Shown one piece after another: positions 1 through 6,923 of a stretch of 64,000 nt of DNA. A model generated the notes under the pieces. That model searched no databases. It was not told where the DNA came from and was given only the letters and a program-made list of their open reading frames with translations. The first letter of the stretch is position 1. Every line of letters starts with the position of its first letter. The stretch comes from Mesorhizobium_K sp040049215 (GTDB taxonomy: Bacteria; Pseudomonadota; Alphaproteobacteria; Rhizobiales; Rhizobiaceae), in the NCBI RefSeq assembly GCF_040049215.1, contig NZ_JBDZDN010000001.1:2108001-2172000 (forward strand), given 5' to 3'. The position numbers were made by a program, and so were the translations under genes.

Positions 1-816
1 CGGTCCCGAGAAGGGAGGTAGCCAGTCGTCGAGCACGCCTTCGAGGTTGCCGCTTGCAAGATGCGGCGCGAGGAAGTCCTCGAATGTGGCGATAAGGCCG
101 AGCCCTTCGATAGCGGCTGCAATCTCGAGTTCGATCGCGTTGCTGACAAGCGGCCCCTGCGGCACGACGCGAACGATCTCGCCGTTCTTCTCGAATTCGA
201 GCTGGTGCGAGACCCCGCTCGCAAATCGGTGCCGGATCACGGCGTGATCTATGACTTCCGACGGATGGATCGGACGGCCGTGCTTTTCCAGGTATGAGGG
301 AGCGCCGGCAAGGACGAAACGCTGCTGCCTGGGCCCGAGCGGCACCGCGATCATGTCGCGTTCCAGTCTTTCATCGTAGCGCACGCCGGCGTCGAAGCCG
401 GCCACCAGCACGTCGATGAACGTGTCGTCGGCGGAAACCTCCATCGTGATGCCGGGATGCTCGCGAAGGAAGCGCGCGACCAGCGGTGGCAGGATCACGC
501 GCGCGACGATGGTCGGCACGTTGAGGCGTAGCGTGCCGACCGGGCTATCGCGGAAGGAATTGACCGCATCGAGCGCGGCGCTGACCTCGCCGAGGGCCGG
601 AACGAGCCGCTCGAACAATTGCGCGCCCGCATCGGTCAGCGTCATGGCGCGCGTCGTGCGGTTGATCAGGCGGACGCCCAGCGTGGCCTCAAGCCGGCGT
701 AGCGCCTCGCTGAGCGCAGAAGCCGACACGCCGCGCCTCGCCGCGGCCGTGCGGAAACCACCTGCGCGCACGATTGCGGTGAAGGCGTCGAGATCGTCGT
801 AGTTTGGCGTTGGCAT
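1..816 (-). CDS. LysR family transcriptional regulator (C-terminus cut by window edge)
   Basis: The reverse strand is open from an ATG at 816 to the window edge (272 codons, no stop). It begins MPTPNYDDLDAFTAIVRAGG, the usual LysR winged-helix opening, followed by the helix-turn-helix (FRTAAARRGVSASALSEALR) and the linker helix (LEATLGVRLINRTTRAMTLT). The effector-binding domain follows from about residue 90 (VGTLRLNVPTIVARVILPPL). It is divergent from the aldo-keto reductase at 917 with 100 bases between them, the normal arrangement for a LysR protein controlling its neighbour. The inducer cannot be told. Family assignment is secure; the last part of the protein lies outside the window. Confidence 0.93.
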   Translation of the reverse strand, partial: MPTPNYDDLDAFTAIVRAGGFRTAAARRGVSASALSEALRRLEATLGVRLINRTTRAMTLTDAGAQLFERLVPALGEVSAALDAVNSFRDSPVGTLRLNVPTIVARVILPPLVARFLREHPGITMEVSADDTFIDVLVAGFDAGVRYDERLERDMIAVPLGPRQQRFVLAGAPSYLEKHGRPIHPSEVIDHAVIRHRFASGVSHQLEFEKNGEIVRVVPQGPLVSNAIELEIAAAIEGLGLIATFEDFLAPHLASGNLEGVLDDWLPPFSGP

Positions 817-916
817 TGTACGAATTCCCGCACAAGTCGTTCACGTTTATACGGGTTATCGTACGACAGAGGCAAGCGCATATTGGGTCCATCAGTTCCG
901 GCAAAGGAGAAGAACG

Positions 917-1909
917 ATGGAAAACCGCAAGCTCGGACTCACCGGTCCCGAAACGTCCGCGCTCGGGCTCGGCTGCATGGGCATGTCGGATCTGTATGGG
1001 CCTGCCGACCGCAGCGAAAGCCTGGCAACGATCGATGCCGCGATGGAGGCCGGTATCACGCTCATCGACACGGGCGATTTCTACGGCATGGGTCACAACG
1101 AGATGTTGATCGCGGAGGCGCTGAAGGGCGGCCGCCGCGACAGGGCGCTGATCAGCGTGAAGTTCGGCGCCATGCGCGACCCCTCGGGCAGTTGGATCGG
1201 CTACGACGCGAGGCCGGCGGCGGTGAAGAACTTTGCCGCTTATTCGCTCAAGCGGCTGGGCACCGACCACATCGACATCTACCGGCCGGCCCGGCTCGAC
1301 CCCAACGTGCCGATCGAGGATACGGTGGGAGCCATCGCCGACCTGGTGAAGGAAGGCCACGTCCGTCACATCGGCTTGTCGGAGGTCGGCGGCGAGACCC
1401 TTAGGCGCGCTGCGGCGGTTCATCCGATCGTCGATCTGCAGATCGAATATTCACTGATTTCGCGCGGCATCGAGGAGGCGATCCTGCCCGCCTGCCGGGA
1501 ACTGGGCATAGGCGTCACCGCCTATGGGGTCCTGTCGCGCGGCCTGATCAGCGGCCACTGGACCAAGGCGCCGCTCGGCCAGACCGACTTCCGTAGCATG
1601 AGCCCGCGCTTCCAGGGCGAGAACCTCGACCAGAACCTCGTGCTGGTGGAGGCCCTGCGCAAGGTGGCTGATAAGAAGGGCGTGACCGTCGCTCAGATCG
1701 CCATCGCCTGGGTGGCCGCACAAGGAAAGGACATCGTGCCGCTGATCGGCGCGCGCCGCCGCGAACGCCTGGCCGAAGCACTGGCCAGCTTCGACGTGAC
1801 GCTCGACATGTCCGATCTTGCTGCGATCGAACAGGCCGTGCCGAAGGGCGTGGCCGCCGGCGAACGTTACAATGCGCATGCGATGGCTAGCCTAGACAGC
1901 GAGCGCTGA
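917..1909 (+). CDS. Aldo/keto reductase with altered catalytic tetrad
   Basis: A 330-residue protein of the AKR family, NADPH-dependent carbonyl reductases with a TIM barrel. It starts at an ATG with AAAGGAGA upstream and opens MENRKLGLTGPETSALGLGC. Tetrad positions can be read as Asp51 and Tyr56 (IDTGDFYGMGHNE) and Lys82 (ISVKFG). Where the family has YYQHRVDP, this protein has YRPARLDP, so the usual catalytic His is Ala125. The cofactor end (PLIGARRRERLAEAL) looks normal. Family members lacking the His may be poor reductases or use other substrates. The divergent LysR gene is the likely regulator. The substrate is unknown. Confidence 0.93.
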   Translation: MENRKLGLTGPETSALGLGCMGMSDLYGPADRSESLATIDAAMEAGITLIDTGDFYGMGHNEMLIAEALKGGRRDRALISVKFGAMRDPSGSWIGYDARPAAVKNFAAYSLKRLGTDHIDIYRPARLDPNVPIEDTVGAIADLVKEGHVRHIGLSEVGGETLRRAAAVHPIVDLQIEYSLISRGIEEAILPACRELGIGVTAYGVLSRGLISGHWTKAPLGQTDFRSMSPRFQGENLDQNLVLVEALRKVADKKGVTVAQIAIAWVAAQGKDIVPLIGARRRERLAEALASFDVTLDMSDLAAIEQAVPKGVAAGERYNAHAMASLDSER

Positions 1910-2095
1910 GCCATCCCGCCGGCGGCGGACTATTTCCGTCGCCGGCGACCGATTGCCGTGATTTGCAGCCTGTCCTTTGCGGGGGACAGCGCCGAGAGCT
2001 TTATTGACGGCCAATTCACACGGTGCCTAATGTTTCCCGAGTAAATCGTTCTGAATCCGGTCGATTCGGTGATGGGCGGGTCGGATACGGGAGCC

Positions 2096-2368
2096 ATGAC
2101 CGCGGAAGCCACGTTGAAAGAGGTCCTCGCCCGACTGGGAAGGGCAATGGACGCGCTGGAGAATGCGGTCAACGCACGGCTCGAGCACGAGCAGGATTAT
2201 TCCGAGGCGGAAGCCGAGGTGCAGCGCATGAATGCCGACCGTGCTCGGCTGGCGCAGGAACTCGACAATTCCGAAGCACGAGGCGAGCGGCTCGAGGAAG
2301 CCAACAAGGAGGTCTCGCGCCGGCTGGTGACGGCAATGGAGACAATCCGCGCCGTGCTCGACAGGTAG
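2096..2368 (+). CDS. DUF4164-type coiled-coil protein upstream of zapA
   Basis: A small (90-residue) Glu/Arg/Ala-rich protein that reads as one long helix with heptad-like hydrophobics (LEVLARLGRAMDALENAVN-type spacing), so a coiled coil is likely. It lies 4 bases before zapA and is probably co-transcribed. In Rhizobiales a DUF4164 gene commonly precedes zapA, and a role in division-ring assembly has been assumed from that context only. The start is uncertain: GTG 2069, ATG 2072 and ATG 2096 are in frame. I chose 2096, which has GGGAG just upstream. Confidence 0.72.
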   Translation: MTAEATLKEVLARLGRAMDALENAVNARLEHEQDYSEAEAEVQRMNADRARLAQELDNSEARGERLEEANKEVSRRLVTAMETIRAVLDR

Positions 2369-2372
2369 GACG

Positions 2373-2741
2373 ATGGCCCAGGTTACAGTCACGATCGACG
2401 GAAAAGCCTATCGCATGGCCTGCGACGAGGGTCAGGAGGAGCATCTTATCGGCCTTGCCGAGCGCTTCGACCGCTACGTCTCGCATCTCAAGGATTCCTT
2501 CGGTGAAATCGGTGACCAGCGGCTGACCGTGATGGCCGGCATCATGGTGATGGACGAGCTTTCAGAATTGCAGAAGCGCCTGATGGGCGTGGAGAGCGAG
2601 GTGGTCACGCTGCGCAAGACGCGCGACGATGCGCTGACCAAGGCGGACAAGAACGACACGGCGCTGACGGGCGCGCTCGGCGGGCTGGCGCAGCGCATGG
2701 AGGCGCTGGCCGAGAAGCTGGCGGTCAAGCCGGCGAGTTGA
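2373..2741 (+). CDS. zapA: Cell division protein ZapA
   Basis: A 122-residue ZapA. The N-terminal part (MAQVTVTIDGKAYRMACDEG and the AERFDRYVSHL helix) is the conserved ZapA globular head. The rest is a long coiled coil (EMDELSELQKRLMGVESEV region) ending in a Lys/Ala tail. ZapA binds FtsZ filaments in the cytoplasm and promotes their bundling at mid-cell. Its gene sits 4 bases after the coiled-coil gene at 2096 and is followed by a Rhizobiales-type palindromic repeat. The length fits alphaproteobacterial ZapA, which has a C-terminal extension relative to the E. coli protein. Confidence 0.92.
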   Translation: MAQVTVTIDGKAYRMACDEGQEEHLIGLAERFDRYVSHLKDSFGEIGDQRLTVMAGIMVMDELSELQKRLMGVESEVVTLRKTRDDALTKADKNDTALTGALGGLAQRMEALAEKLAVKPAS

Positions 2742-2750
2742 GGTTAGCCT

Positions 2751-2845
2751 CTACAGCGCTGCGTCCCTTCGGACGCGCAAAGGGCGCTGTAAGTCATTGA
2801 TTCTGCGCATCGTACTTTCCGAAAACCGATTCCGGTTTCGGGCGG
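2751..2845. repeat. Palindromic intergenic repeat of Rhizobiales type
   Basis: A dumbbell-like palindrome. TACAGCGC (2752-2759) pairs with GCGCTGTA (2784-2791), with an inner GCGTCC/GGACGC arm around a CTTC-type loop. It is followed by a CCGAAAACCG/CGGTTTCGG hairpin at 2819-2841. This arrangement resembles the abundant short intergenic palindromes of Mesorhizobium and relatives. A related but diverged arm occurs at 30894-30925. No protein is encoded. Confidence 0.6.
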
Positions 2846-2860
2846 ATGCGCTAGTAGCGT

Positions 2861-2898
2861 AAAAAAAATCGCGCCGGTTTCCCGACGCGATTTTGTTT
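2861..2898 (-). terminator. Rho-independent terminator of rpoH
   Basis: The stem AAAATCGCG (2865-2873) pairs with CGCGATTTT (2886-2894). Read on the minus strand it is followed by a run of T residues (complement of the A run 2861-2868). It lies just after the rpoH stop and probably also stops zapA transcripts. Confidence 0.75.
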
Positions 2899-2915
2899 TG
2901 CAGTCTGATGGAGCG

Positions 2916-3827
2916 TTAAGCCGCCGGCTGGGCCTCGATCGTCCGAAGCGACTGAGCCTGGCGCTTGGCCGCCGCCTTGACGGCGTCCTGCACCTTCTCG
3001 AAGGCGCGCACCTCGATCTGGCGCACGCGCTCGCGGCTGATGTCGAACTCGGCCGACAATTCTTCGAGCGTCAGAGGCTCTTCCGAGAGACGGCGCGCCT
3101 CGAAGATGCGCCGTTCGCGCTCGTTGAGCACCGACATGGCGCCGGTAAGCATGCCGCGGCGGTTCTCGAGTTCGTCCTGCTCGATGAGCATGGTCTCGGC
3201 GCTGTCGTGGTCGTCGACCAGCCAGTCTTGCCATTCGCCGGACTCGCCCTCGGACGCGCGGATCGGCGCGTTGAGCGAGGCGTCGCCGGACAGGCGACGG
3301 TTCATCGACACGACTTCCTCTTCCGAAACGTTCAACCTGGTGGCGATCTCGGTGATCTGGTCGGGCTTCAGGTCGCCGTCGTCGAGCGCCTGAATCTTGC
3401 CCTTCACCTTGCGCAGGTTGAAGAACAGCCGCTTCTGGTTGGCGGTCGTGCCCATCTTGACCAGGCTCCACGAGCGCAGGATGTATTCCTGGATCGAGGC
3501 CTTGATCCACCACATGGCATAGGTGGCCAGCCGGAAGCCGCGCTCCGGCTCGAATTTCTTCACGGCCTGCATAAGGCCGACATTGCCCTCGGAAATCACC
3601 TCGCCGATCGGCAGGCCGTAGCCGCGATAGCCCATGGCGATCTTGGCGACGAGCCGAAGGTGGCTGGTGACTAGCTTGTGGGCAGCGGTGGTGTCCTCAT
3701 GCTCCTGGTACCGCTTGGCGAGCATGTACTCTTCCTGCGGCTGGAGCATCGGGAACCGACGGATTTCCTCAAGATAACGGGAGAGCCCGCCTTCTCCGGA
3801 AACGATGCTGGGTAGTGACTGGGCCAT
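2916..3827 (-). CDS. rpoH: RNA polymerase heat-shock sigma factor RpoH
   Basis: A 303-residue sigma-70 family factor of the sigma-32 group, directing RNA polymerase to heat-shock promoters. Region 1.2 (GLSRYLEEIRRFPMLQPQEE), region 2 with the core-binding helix and RpoH-type sequence (EGNVGLMQAVKKFEPERGFR, TYAMWWIKASIQEYILRSWS), the RpoH box area (NQKRLFFNLRKVKG) and region 4 (LSAEFDISRERVRQIEVRAF) are all visible. The start at 3827 (MAQSLPSIVSG) has GGAGGG upstream; an in-frame ATG at 3875 is less likely. Alphaproteobacteria often have two RpoH paralogs; which one this is cannot be told here. It is monocistronic and ends at a strong hairpin. Confidence 0.95.
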   Translation of the reverse strand: MAQSLPSIVSGEGGLSRYLEEIRRFPMLQPQEEYMLAKRYQEHEDTTAAHKLVTSHLRLVAKIAMGYRGYGLPIGEVISEGNVGLMQAVKKFEPERGFRLATYAMWWIKASIQEYILRSWSLVKMGTTANQKRLFFNLRKVKGKIQALDDGDLKPDQITEIATRLNVSEEEVVSMNRRLSGDASLNAPIRASEGESGEWQDWLVDDHDSAETMLIEQDELENRRGMLTGAMSVLNERERRIFEARRLSEEPLTLEELSAEFDISRERVRQIEVRAFEKVQDAVKAAAKRQAQSLRTIEAQPAA

Positions 3828-4016
3828 TTTAGCGCCCTCCTCTCTCTTACATTGCCCCCTGATGAAGGCGGGCATGAGGTCCGGCCGCGTTCAACGCGCT
3901 TTCGGGCCAACCAACATATATAGGAACAAAACCGGAAAATACAGAGGTTTGTTCAATCCTAAACAGATTGTAATGTTACCGCACCCGAACGCCAGCGCGC
4001 TTTCTTGATCGCACGT

Positions 4017-5075
4017 TCAGCTTTTATGAAGGTCGGAATGGCGGAACGCGTCGACCAATTCCGTCATGTCGTGCGGCATCAGAGCTTCGAACCGCATCAT
4101 CTCACCCGTGACGGGATGGGAGAAGGCAAGAAGTTGCGCGTGCAGGGCCTGGCGGGGAAAATCCTTCGCCATCGATCTGAGTGGCTCGGGCAGGCGGTTC
4201 GCCTTGGTGCGGAACGCCTGGCCGTAATCGGGATCGCCGATAACGGGGTGGCCGATATGGGCCATGTGGACGCGGATCTGATGGGTGCGGCCGGTCTCAA
4301 GCCTGCATTCCAGGAGAGCGGCTGTGGCCCTGTTGTCCGGTTTTGCGCCGAACCTCTCGAGGACCGCGTAGCGCGTGACGGCGTGGCGGGCGTCGGCGCG
4401 GTCCTTCGGCACCGCGGCCCGGCGGACACGATCGGCGGCGCGACCGAGCGGCACATCGATAACGCCGGAACTACGCTCGGGTGCGCCCCAGACCAGGGCC
4501 ACATAGGCACGTTCGAGTTCACCCGACCGGCCATGGTCGGCAAACGCTTCCGACAGCGCGCGGTGGGCGCGGTCGGTCTTGGCGACGACCATGACGCCGC
4601 TGGTGTCCTTGTCGAGGCGGTGGACGATGCCCGGCCGTTTGACGCCGCCTATGCCCGACAGGCTGTCGCCGCAATGGTGGATCAGCGCATTGACCAGCGT
4701 GCCGGTCCAGTTGCCGGCGCCGGGATGAACGACAAGCCCGGGCGGTTTGTTGACGACGATCAGTTCGGAATCCTCGTAGAGAATGTCGAGTGGAATGTCC
4801 TCGCCTTCGGGTTCGGCCGGCGTCGGTGCCGGCAGGATGACTTCGACCGTCTCTCCGGCCTTCAGCTTTCGTCCGGGATCGGTGGCGGGCGCTCCAGCCA
4901 CCGCGACAGCGCCCTGACGCACCAGCGCCTGGACGCGGCTGCGGGAGAAATCGGCGCCGAGTTTCTGGGTCAGCCACAGGTCCAGCCGCGCGCCGGCAGC
5001 CTCCGGGCCGGTCTCAAACACAGCCGACCCGGCCCCTATCAATCCGGAAAGGTCTTCGCTATCAGGGTCGCGCAT
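4017..5075 (-). CDS. RluA-family 23S rRNA pseudouridine synthase (RluD-like)
   Basis: A 352-residue pseudouridine synthase. An N-terminal S4 RNA-binding domain (about residues 24-90, ARLDLWLTQKLGADFSRSRV) precedes the catalytic domain. That domain carries the family signature HRLDKDTSGVMVVAKT, whose Asp is the nucleophile, plus the RluA motifs YEDSELIVVNKPPGLVVHPG and LETGRTHQIRVH. RluD-type enzymes modify 23S rRNA helix 69 positions, RluC-type others; the S4 domain and length fit the RluC/RluD subgroup. It is divergent from the membrane-protein gene at 5099, with only 23 bases between the starts. Confidence 0.92.
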   Translation of the reverse strand: MRDPDSEDLSGLIGAGSAVFETGPEAAGARLDLWLTQKLGADFSRSRVQALVRQGAVAVAGAPATDPGRKLKAGETVEVILPAPTPAEPEGEDIPLDILYEDSELIVVNKPPGLVVHPGAGNWTGTLVNALIHHCGDSLSGIGGVKRPGIVHRLDKDTSGVMVVAKTDRAHRALSEAFADHGRSGELERAYVALVWGAPERSSGVIDVPLGRAADRVRRAAVPKDRADARHAVTRYAVLERFGAKPDNRATAALLECRLETGRTHQIRVHMAHIGHPVIGDPDYGQAFRTKANRLPEPLRSMAKDFPRQALHAQLLAFSHPVTGEMMRFEALMPHDMTELVDAFRHSDLHKS

Positions 5076-5098
5076 CGGGCATCCGGATAATCATCACC

Positions 5099-5479
5099 AT
5101 GGCGCGGCCGGCATTGGACGACGAAGAGGAAAAACCGCTGGACCCGGCGGTCGAGAAGGTGCGCAGGAAGCTGGTGCGCTTCGTCGCCGTCAATCTCGGC
5201 CTGCTGTTCATAGCCCTTATGGCCGTGGTGGCCGCACTTGTCTACAAGTCGCGTGTGGAGACGCCGCCGGCTACAGAAGTTGCCGTCGAGGCGCCATGGC
5301 CGGAAGGCGTCGCCGAGGGTCGGATCCTGCTTCCGGCCGGGGCAAGGATCGTGTCGCAGTCGCTCTCCGGCAACCGCGTTTCGCTGGCGCTCGAATTTCC
5401 CGACGGCGGCCGCGCGATCCATATTTATGATTTGGCCTCGCGCCGCATGGTGGGACGCTTCGTGGTTACGGACGAATGA
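5099..5479 (+). CDS. Small single-pass membrane protein, uncharacterised
   Basis: A 126-residue protein: a charged N-terminus (RPALDDEEEKPLDPAVEKVR), one membrane helix at about residues 27-52 (FVAVNLGLLFIALMAVVAAL), then a small soluble domain rich in beta-strand patterns (GRILLPAGARIVSQSLSGNR, VSLALEFPDGGRAIHIYDL). It overlaps the downstream VOC gene by four bases (ATGA), so the two are translationally coupled. It is typical of conserved Rhizobiales proteins of unknown function. I do not recognise a characterised homolog. Confidence 0.8.
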   Translation: MARPALDDEEEKPLDPAVEKVRRKLVRFVAVNLGLLFIALMAVVAALVYKSRVETPPATEVAVEAPWPEGVAEGRILLPAGARIVSQSLSGNRVSLALEFPDGGRAIHIYDLASRRMVGRFVVTDE

Positions 5480-5868
5480 GCGAACGGCGCATCGCGACCG
5501 TGGCGCTCGTCGTTCGCGACTATGATGAAGCGATCGGCTGGTACGCGGAAAAGCTCGGCTTTGTGCTAGCCGAGGACGCCGATCTCGGCGGCGGCAAGCG
5601 CTGGGTGACGCTCGATCCCGGCAATGGCGGCGCGCGGTTGCTGCTTGCCCGAGCGGATGGCGAGCGACAGGCGTCGCGCATCGGCGACCAGACCGGCGGC
5701 CGCGTCTTCCTGTTCCTGGAGACCGATGATTTCGCCCGCGACCATGCGATCATGCTGGCGAAGGGCGTTTCCTTCAAGGAAGAGCCGCGCCGTGAAACCT
5801 ACGGAACCGTGGCCGTGTTCGCCGACCTCTACGGCAATCTCTGGGACCTGATCGAGCCGAAGCACTGA
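5476..5868 (+). CDS. VOC (glyoxalase/bleomycin-resistance superfamily) protein
   Basis: A 130-residue single VOC module. It opens RIATVALVVRDYDEAIGWYA and ends AVFADLYGNLWDLIEPKH, the paired beta-alpha-beta-beta-beta units of the fold, where a metal is normally bound by His/Glu side chains. The terminal Glu (IEPKH) is in the expected ligand position. The first ligand position (VALVV) has no His, so classic glyoxalase I chemistry is doubtful. The start overlaps the stop of the membrane-protein gene. The substrate is unknown. Confidence 0.88.
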   Translation: MSERRIATVALVVRDYDEAIGWYAEKLGFVLAEDADLGGGKRWVTLDPGNGGARLLLARADGERQASRIGDQTGGRVFLFLETDDFARDHAIMLAKGVSFKEEPRRETYGTVAVFADLYGNLWDLIEPKH

Positions 5869-5901
5869 GGCCGGGGCAGCGTTCTCGCACTGCCCCGGCC
5901 T
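5868..5901 (+). terminator. Hairpin after the VOC gene
   Basis: AGGCCGGGGCAG (5868-5879) is perfectly complementary to CTGCCCCGGCCT (5890-5901), a 12-bp stem with a 10-base loop right at the stop codon. No T run follows immediately, so it may act as a transcript-stabilising or weak terminator hairpin. Confidence 0.55.
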
Positions 5902-5968
5902 CCGGTTGGAAGCAGCAGAAGCGCGGTTGCTTTTTGCCGGCGGCCAGCCTATATCGCGATTTCTGCGC

Positions 5969-6043
5969 GCGCCCATCGTCTAGCGGTCAGGACACCGCCC
6001 TCTCACGGCGGGAACAGGGGTTCGATTCCCCTTGGGCGTACCA
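5969..6043 (+). tRNA. tRNA-Glu (anticodon CTC)
   Basis: A 75-base cloverleaf. The acceptor GCGCCCA pairs with TGGGCGT, and there is a D-arm TCGTCTAGCGGTCAGGAC. The anticodon stem CCGCC/GGCGG encloses the loop CTCTCAC with CTC at positions 34-36. The T-arm AGGGG-TTCGATT-CCCCT follows, then discriminator A and an encoded CCA. It reads GAG codons. The region just downstream holds no integrase gene. Confidence 0.95.
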
Positions 6044-6079
6044 ACGATTTCAAACACTAGCGCTTCAGCGCAAAAACTC

Positions 6080-6119
6080 GTCAAATATCAGTCAAATATC
6101 GCGTCCGAGGAGGCCTCGG
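6080..6119. repeat. Tandem 10-mer and palindrome downstream of tRNA-Glu
   Basis: GTCAAATATC occurs twice (6080-6089 and 6091-6100), followed by the palindrome CCGAGG-AGG-CCTCGG (6105-6119). The 264 bases between the tRNA and the next gene otherwise show nothing I can name, and no phage or integrase remnant is recognisable. Confidence 0.5.
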
Positions 6120-6307
6120 TGGAGCGCCTCGCTCAACGCTTCGGCTTCCTCGTAGCGAACTCGATTGCCCTGCCTAGACGGGCTGCGCATGCCTGCCTAT
6201 GCATTGCGCTACTCGATAATTTAGCAGATGCTAATCGTAGCCGAGGACGTATTTCATATATCCGTCGAGTGTCCTCGGTTGCTCGAATAATGGGGAGGAA
6301 TTCAACA

Positions 6308-6637
6308 ATGCCATTGTTCATAATTACCGGCAGCTACACGCCAGCCGCAATGAAGGGAATGATCGCCAAGCCGTCAAATCGCGAGTCGGCAACCAAGGCC
6401 CTCGTAGAGTCATCTGGGGGGAAATTGCATTCTTACTATCTGACGACTGGGGACAACGACTTTATGATGGTGGTGGAGGCGCCAAATGGGACGAACTTGA
6501 TCGCCCCTCTGGTCGTTGCCGGTGCATCCGGAACGGTTTCGAACCTCAAAACCGTACAAGCGTTCACAAGTGCTGAGTTCACCGCTGCGCAGAAGAAGGC
6601 AGGTGAGGTCGCGTCCCGCTATAAGCCGGCAGGTTAG
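6308..6637 (+). CDS. GYD domain-containing protein
   Basis: A 109-residue protein of the GYD family, a small ferredoxin-like fold of unknown biochemical role that is common in rhizobia. The start at 6308 (MPLFIITGSYTPAAMKGMIA) has GGAGG eight bases upstream. The family core is visible as LHSYYLTTGDNDFMMVVEAP and VSNLKTVQAFTSAEFTAA. The frame continues upstream to 6032 but runs into the tRNA, so the longer version is not credible. It is monocistronic, with a hairpin (6648-6674) downstream. Confidence 0.85.
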   Translation: MPLFIITGSYTPAAMKGMIAKPSNRESATKALVESSGGKLHSYYLTTGDNDFMMVVEAPNGTNLIAPLVVAGASGTVSNLKTVQAFTSAEFTAAQKKAGEVASRYKPAG

Positions 6638-6647
6638 AAGCCCTGAA

Positions 6648-6674
6648 GGACCGCCTGGCAAATCCGGGCGGTCC
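6648..6674 (+). terminator. Hairpin after the GYD gene
   Basis: GGACCGCC (6648-6655) pairs with GGCGGTCC (6667-6674), 11 bases after the stop codon. No clear T run. The following 250 bases before the kinase gene contain nothing else I can identify. Confidence 0.45.
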
Positions 6675-6923
6675 ATGGCTCTTGCCGCCGGCTTGCCACT
6701 CGATGAGGTAAACCAGGAGCGGGAGCAAGCCGGGATTGAGATTCGAAAAGTCGCCAAGGCCATATCCCGAAATCACAAACTTGTGCCCGCCGTTACTGCG
6801 ATGCGCAGGGTCGCGGCCCACCCGCGGCGGGCGGAATTATGGTTAGTCAATCCTTAATGCTTCTAAAGCACATTTGGCTAACCGAAGCCGGGTCCGGCCG
6901 GGGGCGGTCCGGGATGAAACGAA

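Noticed and set aside
2898..3674. Long plus-strand frame opposite rpoH (258 residues)
   Set aside because: It is the shadow of rpoH on the other strand; no ribosome-binding site and no family features.
4005..5090. 361-residue plus-strand frame opposite the pseudouridine synthase
   Set aside because: High-GC antisense shadow; the minus-strand protein has complete catalytic motifs.
6044..6307. Possible integrated element next to tRNA-Glu
   Set aside because: No integrase, no repeated tRNA 3' end and no compositional break that I could see; only a tandem 10-mer and a small palindrome.
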